From Phycisphaerales bacterium (GTDB lineage Bacteria > Planctomycetota > Phycisphaerae > Sedimentisphaerales > Anaerobacaceae): a stretch of DNA of 43,792 bases. The notes beneath the pieces were generated by a model, which worked only from the letters and a program-made list of their open reading frames with translations, made no database searches and was not told the DNA's origin. Below, one piece after another: positions 25,724-33,061 of the stretch (position 1 is the stretch's first letter; every line of letters starts with the position of its first letter). Location of the stretch: the NCBI GenBank assembly GCA_003141315.1, contig PLLP01000014.1, positions 665-44,456 on the forward strand, read 5' to 3'. Position numbers and translations under genes: made by a program.

Positions 25724-27466
25724 CTATTCTTTTCGCCAAGCGGCCTTTTGGTTTATATGTTGTGCGAGAATATCGATATCGTTGGCATCGATGGCGCCGC
25801 TGCTGTCGAGGTCGCCGATTAAATAAGTGTTCGGCGATTGTTCTCCGCTCATCCAGTTATCGAGCAGAATAAGTGCATCTGCATTATCCACGATGCCATC
25901 GGCATTCAGGTCATACCAATCGATTGTGTCGGCATTCTGTTTTTCGGAAACGCTCCAGGCGATTGCAAAATTTTGTTCCGGCGTTGCTGCCTGATTTTTG
26001 CCGTAAGCTGCGACAAGTTTATAATCTGTGTACTGCCCGCGTATCGGGTAATAGATATGTTCGACATTATCGCTTGCGCTGTCGCTGTAATCGAGCAGAA
26101 AACCGAAGTCCGGATTCTGCGAATCGACCGCCCACAATTCGAGTCTGATGTCGGCATCTTTATCAGGCAGAGGCTCGAAAGGATATTTATCCGAATAATG
26201 CCTGTTCCAGACGACCGTGGCGGTGAGCATTTTTGTATTCGGGTCTTCGATGTGAATATTATAAATTTGCCTCGCTTTATCGCTGCCGTTCAGATCGTCA
26301 ATATCCCATCCTGTCGCAGATACATTGCCGGGCTTGAATTGTCCAGCGGTTAACTGCCTGTAGGCGGCGACGGCGTTAAGCATTCCTGCCCCCTGAATAT
26401 AATCGAGGGGTGCCGTATGGTCATCGTCTTTTTCGATACGCCCTTTATGCCAGTATGGTAATTTCGTTGCGGAGTTCATCAAAACCGCCTTTATAAGGCA
26501 ATTCCCGGCGTTTGGCGAAAGGGCTTCGATTAGATTTGCATCCTGTTTTGCCGTTTGTATAAGAAGCGAAGCTGCACCTGCCACGACCGAAGTGGCATAG
26601 CTTGTCCAGCTTCCCGTCGGGTCGTAACCGTCGGGTTTATTTGTTGATGCTGCAAGGCAATTGCCCGGTGCGACAATGTCGGGCTTGCAGGCCATCGTTA
26701 ACGTCGGGCCAAAACTGGAGCGCTGCGGGTGCGGCAGAGAAAAATTCGCAAAACCATCTGCCTCATCATTCGTATTTACCGAATCGACAACACCGACGGC
26801 TATTGCGTTTGCTCCAGCAGCGGGGTAGAGCGGCGGGTCGAAGGCATCGGAGCCATTGCCAATCGGCGACACAACCACGATGCCATATTTTTCCGCGAGG
26901 GATTCTATGCCCCGCGTCCACCAGTCCTCGTCAGGACAGCCGAAACCGGCAACGATAATATCTTCATCCGAAGGCGCCTGCGGCAGGACAATTTCGTTGA
27001 GGAAAAAACCGAACTCATAAATATCCGCACGAGCATTCGGAACAGCTCCGCTGTAATGGAAATTGCCGACAGCCGGGTTGTAGGCCTTATCATCTGACCC
27101 GAAAAGAATCGAGCACATCGCTGTCGTATGCGGACAAAAACCGGCACCGGGCTGGTTGTAATCGTAAAATACAAATTTTGATGAATCGAAACACTTATCA
27201 GATACCTGCGGCTTGTAGTCATTTTGAGGCTGATTATTTACGTAGGTAAAGCTCCTGCTTATAACGGCAACATTTACGCCGGTACCTGTAAGGTTTGCGT
27301 CACTATCTCTCAGGGCAAAAATACCTGCTACGCCGAGGGCCTGTGGCTGCAGTAATTGACTGTCTGCCGGCTGATTTTGTTCGGCATAGACGCCTGCCGT
27401 GGTTATCAATACCAAAACAGCGGCAAAAAGCTTAATAAACGGTTTTACCCTGCCTGCCAGTTTCAT
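25724..27466 (-). CDS. Secreted subtilisin-like (S8) protein with dockerin, catalytic Asp missing
   Basis: A 580-aa exported protein of the S8 subtilase family. The signal peptide covers about 28 residues. In numbering from the upstream in-frame GTG (subtract 2 for this start), His115 (FCPHTTAM), oxyanion Asn206 (SPIGNGS) and Ser295 (SYATSVVAGAAS) fit the catalytic set. The first motif, normally VAVIDTG, reads VAVISRSF, so the Asp is Ser72. The protein is therefore probably inactive or weakly active unless another acid substitutes. A jelly-roll or P-domain-like region follows, and the end carries two complete dockerin repeats (DLNADGIVDNADALILL and DLDSSGAIDANDIDILA). The ATG at 27466 is preceded by GGAGGG. 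Confidence 0.82.
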   Translation of the reverse strand: MKLAGRVKPFIKLFAAVLVLITTAGVYAEQNQPADSQLLQPQALGVAGIFALRDSDANLTGTGVNVAVISRSFTYVNNQPQNDYKPQVSDKCFDSSKFVFYDYNQPGAGFCPHTTAMCSILFGSDDKAYNPAVGNFHYSGAVPNARADIYEFGFFLNEIVLPQAPSDEDIIVAGFGCPDEDWWTRGIESLAEKYGIVVVSPIGNGSDAFDPPLYPAAGANAIAVGVVDSVNTNDEADGFANFSLPHPQRSSFGPTLTMACKPDIVAPGNCLAASTNKPDGYDPTGSWTSYATSVVAGAASLLIQTAKQDANLIEALSPNAGNCLIKAVLMNSATKLPYWHKGRIEKDDDHTAPLDYIQGAGMLNAVAAYRQLTAGQFKPGNVSATGWDIDDLNGSDKARQIYNIHIEDPNTKMLTATVVWNRHYSDKYPFEPLPDKDADIRLELWAVDSQNPDFGFLLDYSDSASDNVEHIYYPIRGQYTDYKLVAAYGKNQAATPEQNFAIAWSVSEKQNADTIDWYDLNADGIVDNADALILLDNWMSGEQSPNTYLIGDLDSSGAIDANDIDILAQHINQKAAWRKE

Positions 27467-27514
27467 TTGCACCCTCCGAACCCCGATATTTATCAGGGTC
27501 CAGCTTATTTACCT

Positions 27515-27543
27515 ATCCTAACAGAAAGCATTCGATTTTGCAA
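27515..27543 (-). promoter_or_regulatory. Possible promoter of the subtilase-like gene
   Basis: On the minus strand: TTGCAA (27543-27538), a 17-base spacer and TAGGAT (27520-27515). The leader would be about 42 nt and includes a hairpin with GATA/TATC near 27481-27500. Confidence 0.45.
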
Positions 27544-27759
27544 GCCTATATTTTGCCGTCCGGGGCGTCGTAAGCAGGGTTTCGATATTAAAATGCGGGA
27601 TATTCGAGGACTAAATCTTTTTATCGGACGCATCTTTTTGCAACCGGATTTTCATCGAATTTTTTCACTTGTTCTTTTGCCGCATAATATCGAAATTATC
27701 CTCAAAAAGGTGGGATTCGAATCTAAAATGGCTTCTTGTTCTGGCCGATAAATTGAGTG

Positions 27760-27773
27760 CCCGCCGAGGCGGG
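27760..27773. repeat. GC palindrome CCCGCC-GA-GGCGGG
   Basis: A perfect six-base inverted repeat with a two-base centre, the first member of a CCGCC...GGCGG palindrome family found six times between 27.7 and 38 kb. Confidence 0.6.
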
Positions 27774-27813
27774 TCGGGTGAAGGGCAGGGGATTACGCAC
27801 AAAGTCAGACTTG

Positions 27814-27828
27814 TCCGCCGAAAGCGGA
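27814..27828. repeat. GC palindrome TCCGC-CGAAA-GCGGA
   Basis: A five-base inverted repeat in the context TTGTCCGCC...GCGGATTAAA, which closely resembles the copies at 34496-34515 and 37946-37965. It lies just upstream of the PilZ ribosome binding site. Confidence 0.6.
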
Positions 27829-27843
27829 TTAAAGGGGTGTATT

Positions 27844-28635
27844 GTGAAAGGTGTTCTGATATTAAGACAGACCGAACCGCAGCGGCTTTTACGGGTCGTC
27901 TGCGAAGATAAAATTCCGATATATATCTCTCACCTGTCTGGCCAAAGGTGGCACATCGCCAGGGCGGTTGTCGTCGGCATAACAGAGAAGTATTTCGATG
28001 TGGAGATTGGGCCTCAGAGGCTTAGCTGGCAGGTTTGTCTTCAGCAGGGACAATCGGTCGGCATCACCTTCAAATATAGTTTTGATGGCGGGTACGGCAG
28101 ATTTGTCCTCGGCACAACCGTTGCGGAAGTTCGGCAGCGGGAGGACTATTCCGGTGCGCTCACGCTTATGATGCCGGATGAGATTGATGTAATCCAGAGA
28201 AGGAGTTTCGAGCGGGTCAGGCCGCCTGAAGGAGTTAATATAGATGTGAACGTCTGGTCTCGAAATTTTTTGCGGGTCGGCGGTCAAAGCGGCCCGCCTC
28301 GGCGGGTTGAGGTGAGCCAGAGCTGGACCGGCAGGCTTGTCGATATATCGGCGGGCGGTATGGCAGTTGCAATCAGCCACTCACAGGGACCTGCGTTCGA
28401 GGCGGGGCAGTTTGTAAGGCTGAAATTTATCCCCATTCCGGGTGAGACGCCGCTGGCCTTCAGCGCTTACGTGAAAACTGTTTCGCAAACGGCTGACGGC
28501 GGCAGCTTATGTCTCGGCCTGGCAACGGTCGGGCTCGAAGCGAGTTCCGAAGGAAGACTTGTTCTGCAGCGGCTCTGTAATGTCGTTGAACAGTATTCAC
28601 AAATGAATTCAAAATCCAGAATTCAGAATAATTAA
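27844..28635 (+). CDS. PilZ-domain protein, YcgR-like c-di-GMP effector
   Basis: A 263-aa protein with a YcgR-like N-terminal domain (about 1-112) and a C-terminal PilZ domain. The c-di-GMP binding motifs are R120-SFE-R124 (RxxxR) and DISAGG (167-172, the D/NxSxxG motif), so it should bind cyclic di-GMP and probably influences motility, adhesion or polysaccharide output. A GTG start at 27844 is chosen: AAAGGGG lies just upstream, while the frame further 5' runs through intergenic palindromes. A GC palindrome (28293-28306) lies inside the PilZ domain between the two motifs, adding SGPPRRVE. The last residues (NSKSRIQNN) come from an AT-rich repeat that also provides the stop codon. Confidence 0.8.
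   Translation: MKGVLILRQTEPQRLLRVVCEDKIPIYISHLSGQRWHIARAVVVGITEKYFDVEIGPQRLSWQVCLQQGQSVGITFKYSFDGGYGRFVLGTTVAEVRQREDYSGALTLMMPDEIDVIQRRSFERVRPPEGVNIDVNVWSRNFLRVGGQSGPPRRVEVSQSWTGRLVDISAGGMAVAISHSQGPAFEAGQFVRLKFIPIPGETPLAFSAYVKTVSQTADGGSLCLGLATVGLEASSEGRLVLQRLCNVVEQYSQMNSKSRIQNN
28293..28306. repeat. GC palindrome inside the PilZ coding sequence
   Basis: CCCGCC (28293-28298), TC, GGCGGG (28301-28306): the same palindrome as at 27760-27773, but within codons 150-155 of the PilZ gene and in frame. Confidence 0.6.
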
Positions 28636-28668
28636 AAATTCAAAAATCAAAGTTCAAAATTACAGAGA
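28603..28668. repeat. AT-rich AATTC-word repeat at the PilZ 3' end
   Basis: Irregular repeats of AATTCAAAA and AATTCAGAAT words. They start within the last PilZ codons and run past the stop. Related words occur at 17456-17482 and 41224-41268. Confidence 0.5.
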
Positions 28669-28695
28669 AAAATTAAAAAGTAAAACAACCATAGA

Positions 28696-28776
28696 TTAAT
28701 CCTGTTCGGCGTTTTTGAGCAGGATTTTCAGGTTCTGCTTGTCGTCTGCCGGTGGAATAATTTGTACAAGCTTCAT
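28696..28776 (-). CDS. Small ORF of 26 codons downstream of the nitroreductase
   Basis: An ATG at 28776 opens a 26-codon frame ending in TAA at 28696. It begins MKLVQIIPPADDKQ and ends in a charged, amphipathic helix-like stretch. AAGGATG on the minus strand stands about six bases before the ATG, a good spacing. It follows the nitroreductase on the same strand, with the hairpin at 28816-28840 between them. It could be a true small protein, or the 5' remnant of a longer gene. No homologue is recognised. Confidence 0.4.
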   Translation of the reverse strand: MKLVQIIPPADDKQNLKILLKNAEQD

Positions 28777-28815
28777 AATACATCCTTGTTTTGTAACCAA
28801 AGAGCAAATAAGAAA

Positions 28816-28840
28816 TAGCACGGGCTGGAAGCCCGTGCTA
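28816..28840. repeat. Dispersed-type hairpin TAGCACGGGC...GCCCGTGCTA
   Basis: A perfect ten-base inverted repeat with a five-base centre (TGGAA), immediately after the nitroreductase stop. No T-run follows on either strand. From memory, very similar TAGCACGGGCTTCCAGCCCGTG elements are dispersed in planctomycete genomes; this is not checked. Confidence 0.65.
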
Positions 28841-28845
28841 CGAAT

Positions 28846-29499
28846 CTACTTTTTCGGGTATCCGACCGTTTGAGCGAGGACAACCTTTTGATTGTCTTTA
28901 AGTTTCATTGTCTTTGCCAGGGCCGGCTTATCAACATAAGCACGCACAACGGTTGCCAATCCTTCTGAGGCGCAATATAGATAAACGTTCTGGCTGATAA
29001 AGCCGGTATCAGTGGCTGAATAAAAAGCCTTGTCCTCGTCCGATGCCCTGCTCATCTTTGAGTAATCCGATACAAAGACCAAATTTACGGGCGCATCCTT
29101 TACAAACGGCTGAGGCCCTGTTGCCGCCCGAATATCTTCTGCCAGAACCGCCTTTAGCATATTTGAATTCGGGTCATAGAGATAAAGACCATCAGCAAGA
29201 GCGACGTAGATATCTATCTCCTGACAATTCATAGCGGTCGGTGCGGTATGCTTTTTTGAATCCGGGCGATTTATTCCGTTAGCCGCCCAGAGCATATTTG
29301 AAAGGGTCTGCAGGGGGAGTTTTTCGCTGCTGAATTCACGGGAGGTTTTTCTATCCTTCAGAGCCTGCATTAGAGGTTTGCCGCCGTCCATTTGCGGCTT
29401 GGGAAGCTCAATCGGCTTGAGTTCCATCGCAAAAGTTAAAACGGGCCATATGAGCATAACGACCAAAACCAATCGAGCGGTGGGGGATATTGTTTTCAT
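28846..29499 (-). CDS. Exported SagB-type nitroreductase-family protein
   Basis: A 217-aa flavin-dependent nitroreductase fold, in the SagB/ThcOx-like branch. The signal peptide covers about 24 residues (VLTFA-M), unusual for this mostly cytoplasmic family. Landmarks are ALKDRKTSREFSSEKLPLQTLSNMLWAANGINR (read in parts), the TAPTAMNCQEIDIYVAL segment and C-terminal GLATVVRAYVD followed by QTVGYPKK, where the FMN phosphate would bind. Substrate unknown; export of a flavoprotein would need either Tat or periplasmic FMN loading, and no twin-arginine motif is seen. AAAGGAG precedes the ATG. It is divergent from the pyr operon. Confidence 0.82.
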   Translation of the reverse strand: MKTISPTARLVLVVMLIWPVLTFAMELKPIELPKPQMDGGKPLMQALKDRKTSREFSSEKLPLQTLSNMLWAANGINRPDSKKHTAPTAMNCQEIDIYVALADGLYLYDPNSNMLKAVLAEDIRAATGPQPFVKDAPVNLVFVSDYSKMSRASDEDKAFYSATDTGFISQNVYLYCASEGLATVVRAYVDKPALAKTMKLKDNQKVVLAQTVGYPKK

Positions 29500-29626
29500 A
29501 AATTTTCTCCTTTGGAATTTGATAATAATTTACATATTTTCCAATTTTAGTTGATGCTATTATGGTCGATAATATGGTTAAAAGCAAGGGATTTTCATCC
29601 TGGACCTGCGCCCTGTTTTTTCAGCC

Positions 29627-29655
29627 TTGCGTTTGTGTTAGTTAAATGCTATACT
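29627..29655 (+). promoter_or_regulatory. Promoter of the pyr operon
   Basis: TTGCGT (29627-29632), a 17-base spacer and TATACT (29650-29655). The start would be near 29662, leaving only about 35 nt before the pyrR ATG at 29697. This rules out the upstream ATG at 29646 as start. Confidence 0.6.
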
Positions 29656-29696
29656 CACCTGACTTTGTAGTTTGGAATGAGAGATTTTTTGCAGAT

Positions 29697-30224
29697 ATGA
29701 AAGCGATTTTGAACGACAAACAGATTGACAAGATTCTAAAGGAACTTGCCGACCGTATTATTAAAGATAATGCAGATTCCCGCAATATCGCCATAGTCGG
29801 GATACGCAGCAGGGGCGAGATTCTTGCCCAAAGGCTCTCGCAGAAACTATCCGAAAAGCTCGGCAGAACCGTGTCGTGCGGGACGCTCGATATAACACTT
29901 TATCGTGATGACCTGAATTCCCCGCAGCAGAACAATCAGCCGAAAGTCAGACCCACGGAAATTGGATTTGACATTGATGATAAGGTGATTATTCTGGTTG
30001 ATGATGTTCTTTATACCGGCAGGAGCGCCAGGGCGGCGATGGCTGCACTTATCGATTTCGGCAGACCGAAAACAATCAGACTGGCGGTCCTTGTTGAAAG
30101 GGCCGGCAGAGAAGTTCCCATACAGGCTGATTATGCGGGCTATAAAGCCGACGTAAAACCCGGAAAACTTGTCTCGGTTTTTCTGGCTGAATCTGATGGA
30201 AAAGAACAGGTTGTTATAGAGTAA
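29697..30224 (+). CDS. pyrR: PyrR: pyrimidine regulator / uracil phosphoribosyltransferase
   Basis: A 175-aa protein with the phosphoribosyltransferase fold. The PRPP loop is VIILVDDVLYTGRSARAA, diagnostic of PyrR, and GIRSRGEILAQRL lies near the N-terminus. Family members bind pyr mRNA in response to UMP to promote attenuation, and many also make UMP from uracil and PRPP. The start at 29697 (MKAILNDKQ) fits the family. The predicted 35-nt leader is too short for a classical attenuator and no PyrR-binding hairpin is evident, so here it may act at an internal site, in translation, or mainly as an enzyme. It is the first gene of pyrR-pyrB-DUF4139-pyrC; pyrB follows after four bases. Confidence 0.92.
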   Translation: MKAILNDKQIDKILKELADRIIKDNADSRNIAIVGIRSRGEILAQRLSQKLSEKLGRTVSCGTLDITLYRDDLNSPQQNNQPKVRPTEIGFDIDDKVIILVDDVLYTGRSARAAMAALIDFGRPKTIRLAVLVERAGREVPIQADYAGYKADVKPGKLVSVFLAESDGKEQVVIE

Positions 30225-30228
30225 GCCG

Positions 30229-31197
30229 ATGGCAATATCAAAGAAAGCAAGGCCTTTCGAGTGGGCAAGGAAGCATCTGCTCGGGCTGCGGGAGCTGAGC
30301 AGGGATGAGCTGCTTTATGTTCTCGATACTGCCGCTGGTTTCGAAGAGGTAAGCAAAAGAGAGGTCAAAAAGACTCCTGCCCTGCGCGGCAAACTTATCG
30401 TAAATCTGTTTTTCGAAGACAGCACACGCACACGCAACAGCTTTACCCTGGCGGCGAGCAGGCTGAGCGCAGACGTCATAAACTTTACCAGCAAAGAAAG
30501 CTCCGTCAGCAAGGGTGAGTCGCTGCTGGATACCGCCCGCAACCTGGAGGCGCTTGGCGTTGATATAGTAATTATCAGGCACAATGCCGGCGGCGCACCG
30601 ACTTTTTTGAGCAGGAATATAAACGCCTGCGTTGTCAATGCCGGCGATGGATACTGCGAACATCCGACGCAAGGGCTTTTGGATGCTTATACCATCCGCA
30701 AACACAAGGGCGGACTCAAAGGTCTGAAAATCGCCATCGTTGGCGATATAGCGCATTCGCGCGTGGCCCGCAGTGATATGTGGGCGATGACAAAACTCGG
30801 CGCGGAAGTGATTTTTGTCGGGCCGCCGACCCTTATGCCAGCGGAAGTAGGCAAATTGCCCGTCACCGTAAGTTATTCGCTCGATGATTGTATAGAAAAA
30901 ATTGACGTGATAAATATGCTCCGCATCCAGTTCGAGCGGCAGTCAGGCAATCCCTTCCCTTCGGTGAGGGAGTATTCGCACTATTTCGGATTAACTGTGG
31001 ACAGAATGAAGAGGGCGAAACCCGATATTATGGTTATGCACCCGGGGCCTATCAATCGCGGGCTGGAGATGGAAAGCGAGGTCGCCGATGGCAAAAACAG
31101 CGTTATTCTCGAACAGGTTTCCAACGGCGTAGCCGTCAGAATGGCGGCGCTCTTCTTAGTCAACCAGGCAGCGGCACAAAAGGCGACGGAAAAATGA
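30229..31197 (+). CDS. pyrB: Aspartate carbamoyltransferase, catalytic chain
   Basis: A 322-aa enzyme of de novo pyrimidine synthesis that makes N-carbamoyl-L-aspartate. The carbamoyl-phosphate loop is FFEDSTRTRNSF, followed by SSVSKGESLLDT, the HPTQGLLDAYTI motif, the aspartate-binding region and MHPGPINRGLE near the C-terminus. Length is normal. No regulatory chain gene pyrI is in the window, consistent with a pyrR/pyrC-associated, non-PyrI form. It starts four bases after pyrR and is likely translated from the same mRNA. The next gene in the operon is the unrelated DUF4139 gene, then pyrC, which uses its product. Confidence 0.96.
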   Translation: MAISKKARPFEWARKHLLGLRELSRDELLYVLDTAAGFEEVSKREVKKTPALRGKLIVNLFFEDSTRTRNSFTLAASRLSADVINFTSKESSVSKGESLLDTARNLEALGVDIVIIRHNAGGAPTFLSRNINACVVNAGDGYCEHPTQGLLDAYTIRKHKGGLKGLKIAIVGDIAHSRVARSDMWAMTKLGAEVIFVGPPTLMPAEVGKLPVTVSYSLDDCIEKIDVINMLRIQFERQSGNPFPSVREYSHYFGLTVDRMKRAKPDIMVMHPGPINRGLEMESEVADGKNSVILEQVSNGVAVRMAALFLVNQAAAQKATEK

Positions 31198-31243
31198 AAA
31201 AGATTTATAGCCATGTAAGTGGACGATTTTGAAAGGTCACAAA

Positions 31244-33055
31244 ATGGTGAAATGGATTTTTGTATCGCTTGTTTTAGTTCTTGGTTGTGCGCAGGGTGTT
31301 CTGGCCGAAAGCGGGACATTGGAAGTGACAGGCACAGTATCGGATGTAATTGTTTATCGCGGTCAGGCGCTGGTCAGCCGGGCAATAGAAGTTGACTTGC
31401 CGCAAGGTAACTGCGAGATAATAGTGAAAAAGCTTCCAGAAAAGGTTATGGCCGAAAGTATTTTTGCAGTAGGTGCCCCCGATGTCACCATCGCCAGCGT
31501 GCGATACCTCCAGAAAAATATGGGCGAGGACACGAGGCAAGAGGTGAAAGACCTTGAGACAAAAATTGAAGATGTTGTTAAGAAGCAATACCAGGCGCAG
31601 CGCGACCGTGATATATCTGATTGGCTGTTTAAGCAGTATTCCGGGCAATGGGCGCTTTCGATAAATGCTGCTAATGCGGATTTGAATCGGGGGCTTTTGC
31701 AGTCTGAACCTATTCAGGCGCTGACCGGGTATCTGGAAACCAAGCAGATCAAGTACCATGAGGGTTGTGTCAAGGCAGAGTTTTGGCAAAAAGAGCTTGA
31801 AAAAGAACTTGGAGAACTGCAACAAAAGCTCAGTGACCTTAAGGCAGGCACGAGCAAAGTGGAACGTGAGGCAGTGATTAACGTGACCTCGGCTGTGAAG
31901 CAGAAGGTGCTTATCAGATTTAACTATTTAGTTAACGGTGCGAACTGGATGCCGCAGTATAATCTTCGGGCTAATCCCGATAAGGGCATCGTATCCGTGG
32001 AATATAACGCACTGATGCATCAAACCAGCGGCGAGGACTGGAATGATGTTACGGTCAGCTTATCGACTGCGCAGACAGCAATGATGGCTGCGCCGCCTGT
32101 TTTGGAGCCGATGAAGGTTGGGCTGACGGCTGGTGTTGGAGTATCCGGCTCGTTGGAAGGAAAGCAAGCGCCCGGAGCGCCGCCGTATTCGCAATTGGTG
32201 AATCGGAACCTGGCAGATGAGTTACAAAAGGTGCAAATCCAGAGGAGTGAAATGGCGTCTAAGGGTAAAGCGGCTCAAATGCAACTAAATATGGCTGCTG
32301 TGAGCAATCAAATGATGGAACTGCGTGCGGATAAGGATACTTTACAGGTTATACAGTCGCAGGCAAAGAAACTCGCGAGGACGGAGGGTGTCGGTGTTAG
32401 TTATTCTCTTCAGGGCAAACTGACGATGCCGACTCGAATCGAGCAGCAGCTTGTGGGAATAGCGGCGTTTGAAGGTAAAGCCGATTTCATTATGGTCGGC
32501 ACACCTCTGCTGACGGATTATGTCTATCTGCAGGCGGATGTTACCAATAACAGCGAAATGGTAATGCTGGCAGGGCCTGCGGGTATGTATCGGGATGGCG
32601 AGTTTGTCGGCAGGGGCGAAATGGACCTTGTGACGATGGGCGAGAAATTTACTGTCGGACTGGGTGTTGACAGCCAGGTTCGCATTGCGCGGGAATTCAA
32701 GGATAAGAAAATCGACGCGGTCTGGGGCAAAAAGCGCACCGAGAAGTATGATTACCGTATTGCCATTAGTAACTATAAAGACAAAAAGGTTAAGCTTCGT
32801 TTGTTTGAAAGGATACCATATACTGAGGATGAGCATCTTGAGATAAAGGATTTTGAGACGAAACCGGCCTTAAGCACCGATGCGGACTATCTCAGGACGG
32901 ATAGGAACAAAGAGATTTTGAGATGGGATATTGAACTGCCCCCTAATACAAACAAGGAACGGGCGACAGTAGTAACATACAGTTATACGATGAAGTATGA
33001 CGGCAATATGCAGATACAGCCGGTTGGGCCGGTTGGTTTGCAGCGGACGGAATAA
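31244..33055 (+). CDS. DUF4139 / mucoidy inhibitor MuiA-like secreted protein
   Basis: A 603-aa exported protein with the DUF4140 N-terminal domain (VIVYRGQALVSRAIEVDLP and the following strands), a coiled-coil stretch (near 95-205) and the C-terminal DUF4139 domain (YLVNGANWMPQYNLRA, SGEDWNDVTVSLSTAQ, RIPYTEDEHLEIKDFE). The family, named after the MuiA mucoidy inhibitor, has no known biochemical function. The ATG at 31244 is preceded by AAAGG at seven bases; the TTG 15 bases earlier is rejected. The signal is hydrophobic (KWIFVSLVLVLGC) and could be a lipoprotein (Cys at LVLGC) or be cut at VLA-E. Its place between pyrB and pyrC is unexpected. Confidence 0.85.
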   Translation: MVKWIFVSLVLVLGCAQGVLAESGTLEVTGTVSDVIVYRGQALVSRAIEVDLPQGNCEIIVKKLPEKVMAESIFAVGAPDVTIASVRYLQKNMGEDTRQEVKDLETKIEDVVKKQYQAQRDRDISDWLFKQYSGQWALSINAANADLNRGLLQSEPIQALTGYLETKQIKYHEGCVKAEFWQKELEKELGELQQKLSDLKAGTSKVEREAVINVTSAVKQKVLIRFNYLVNGANWMPQYNLRANPDKGIVSVEYNALMHQTSGEDWNDVTVSLSTAQTAMMAAPPVLEPMKVGLTAGVGVSGSLEGKQAPGAPPYSQLVNRNLADELQKVQIQRSEMASKGKAAQMQLNMAAVSNQMMELRADKDTLQVIQSQAKKLARTEGVGVSYSLQGKLTMPTRIEQQLVGIAAFEGKADFIMVGTPLLTDYVYLQADVTNNSEMVMLAGPAGMYRDGEFVGRGEMDLVTMGEKFTVGLGVDSQVRIAREFKDKKIDAVWGKKRTEKYDYRIAISNYKDKKVKLRLFERIPYTEDEHLEIKDFETKPALSTDADYLRTDRNKEILRWDIELPPNTNKERATVVTYSYTMKYDGNMQIQPVGPVGLQRTE

Positions 33056-33061
33056 GCAGAT

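Larger units (their letters stand above)
27544..27843. other. Intergenic region upstream of the PilZ gene
   Basis: About 300 bases between the divergent subtilase and PilZ genes. It contains two GC palindromes (27760-27773 and 27814-27828). The PilZ reading frame is open through both palindromes, but these codons look like read-through of repeat sequence. No convincing promoter is seen. Confidence 0.45.

Noticed and set aside
27757-27843. Longer N-terminus for the PilZ protein
   Set aside because: The extra codons are intergenic palindrome sequence; the GTG at 27844 has a suitable ribosome binding site.
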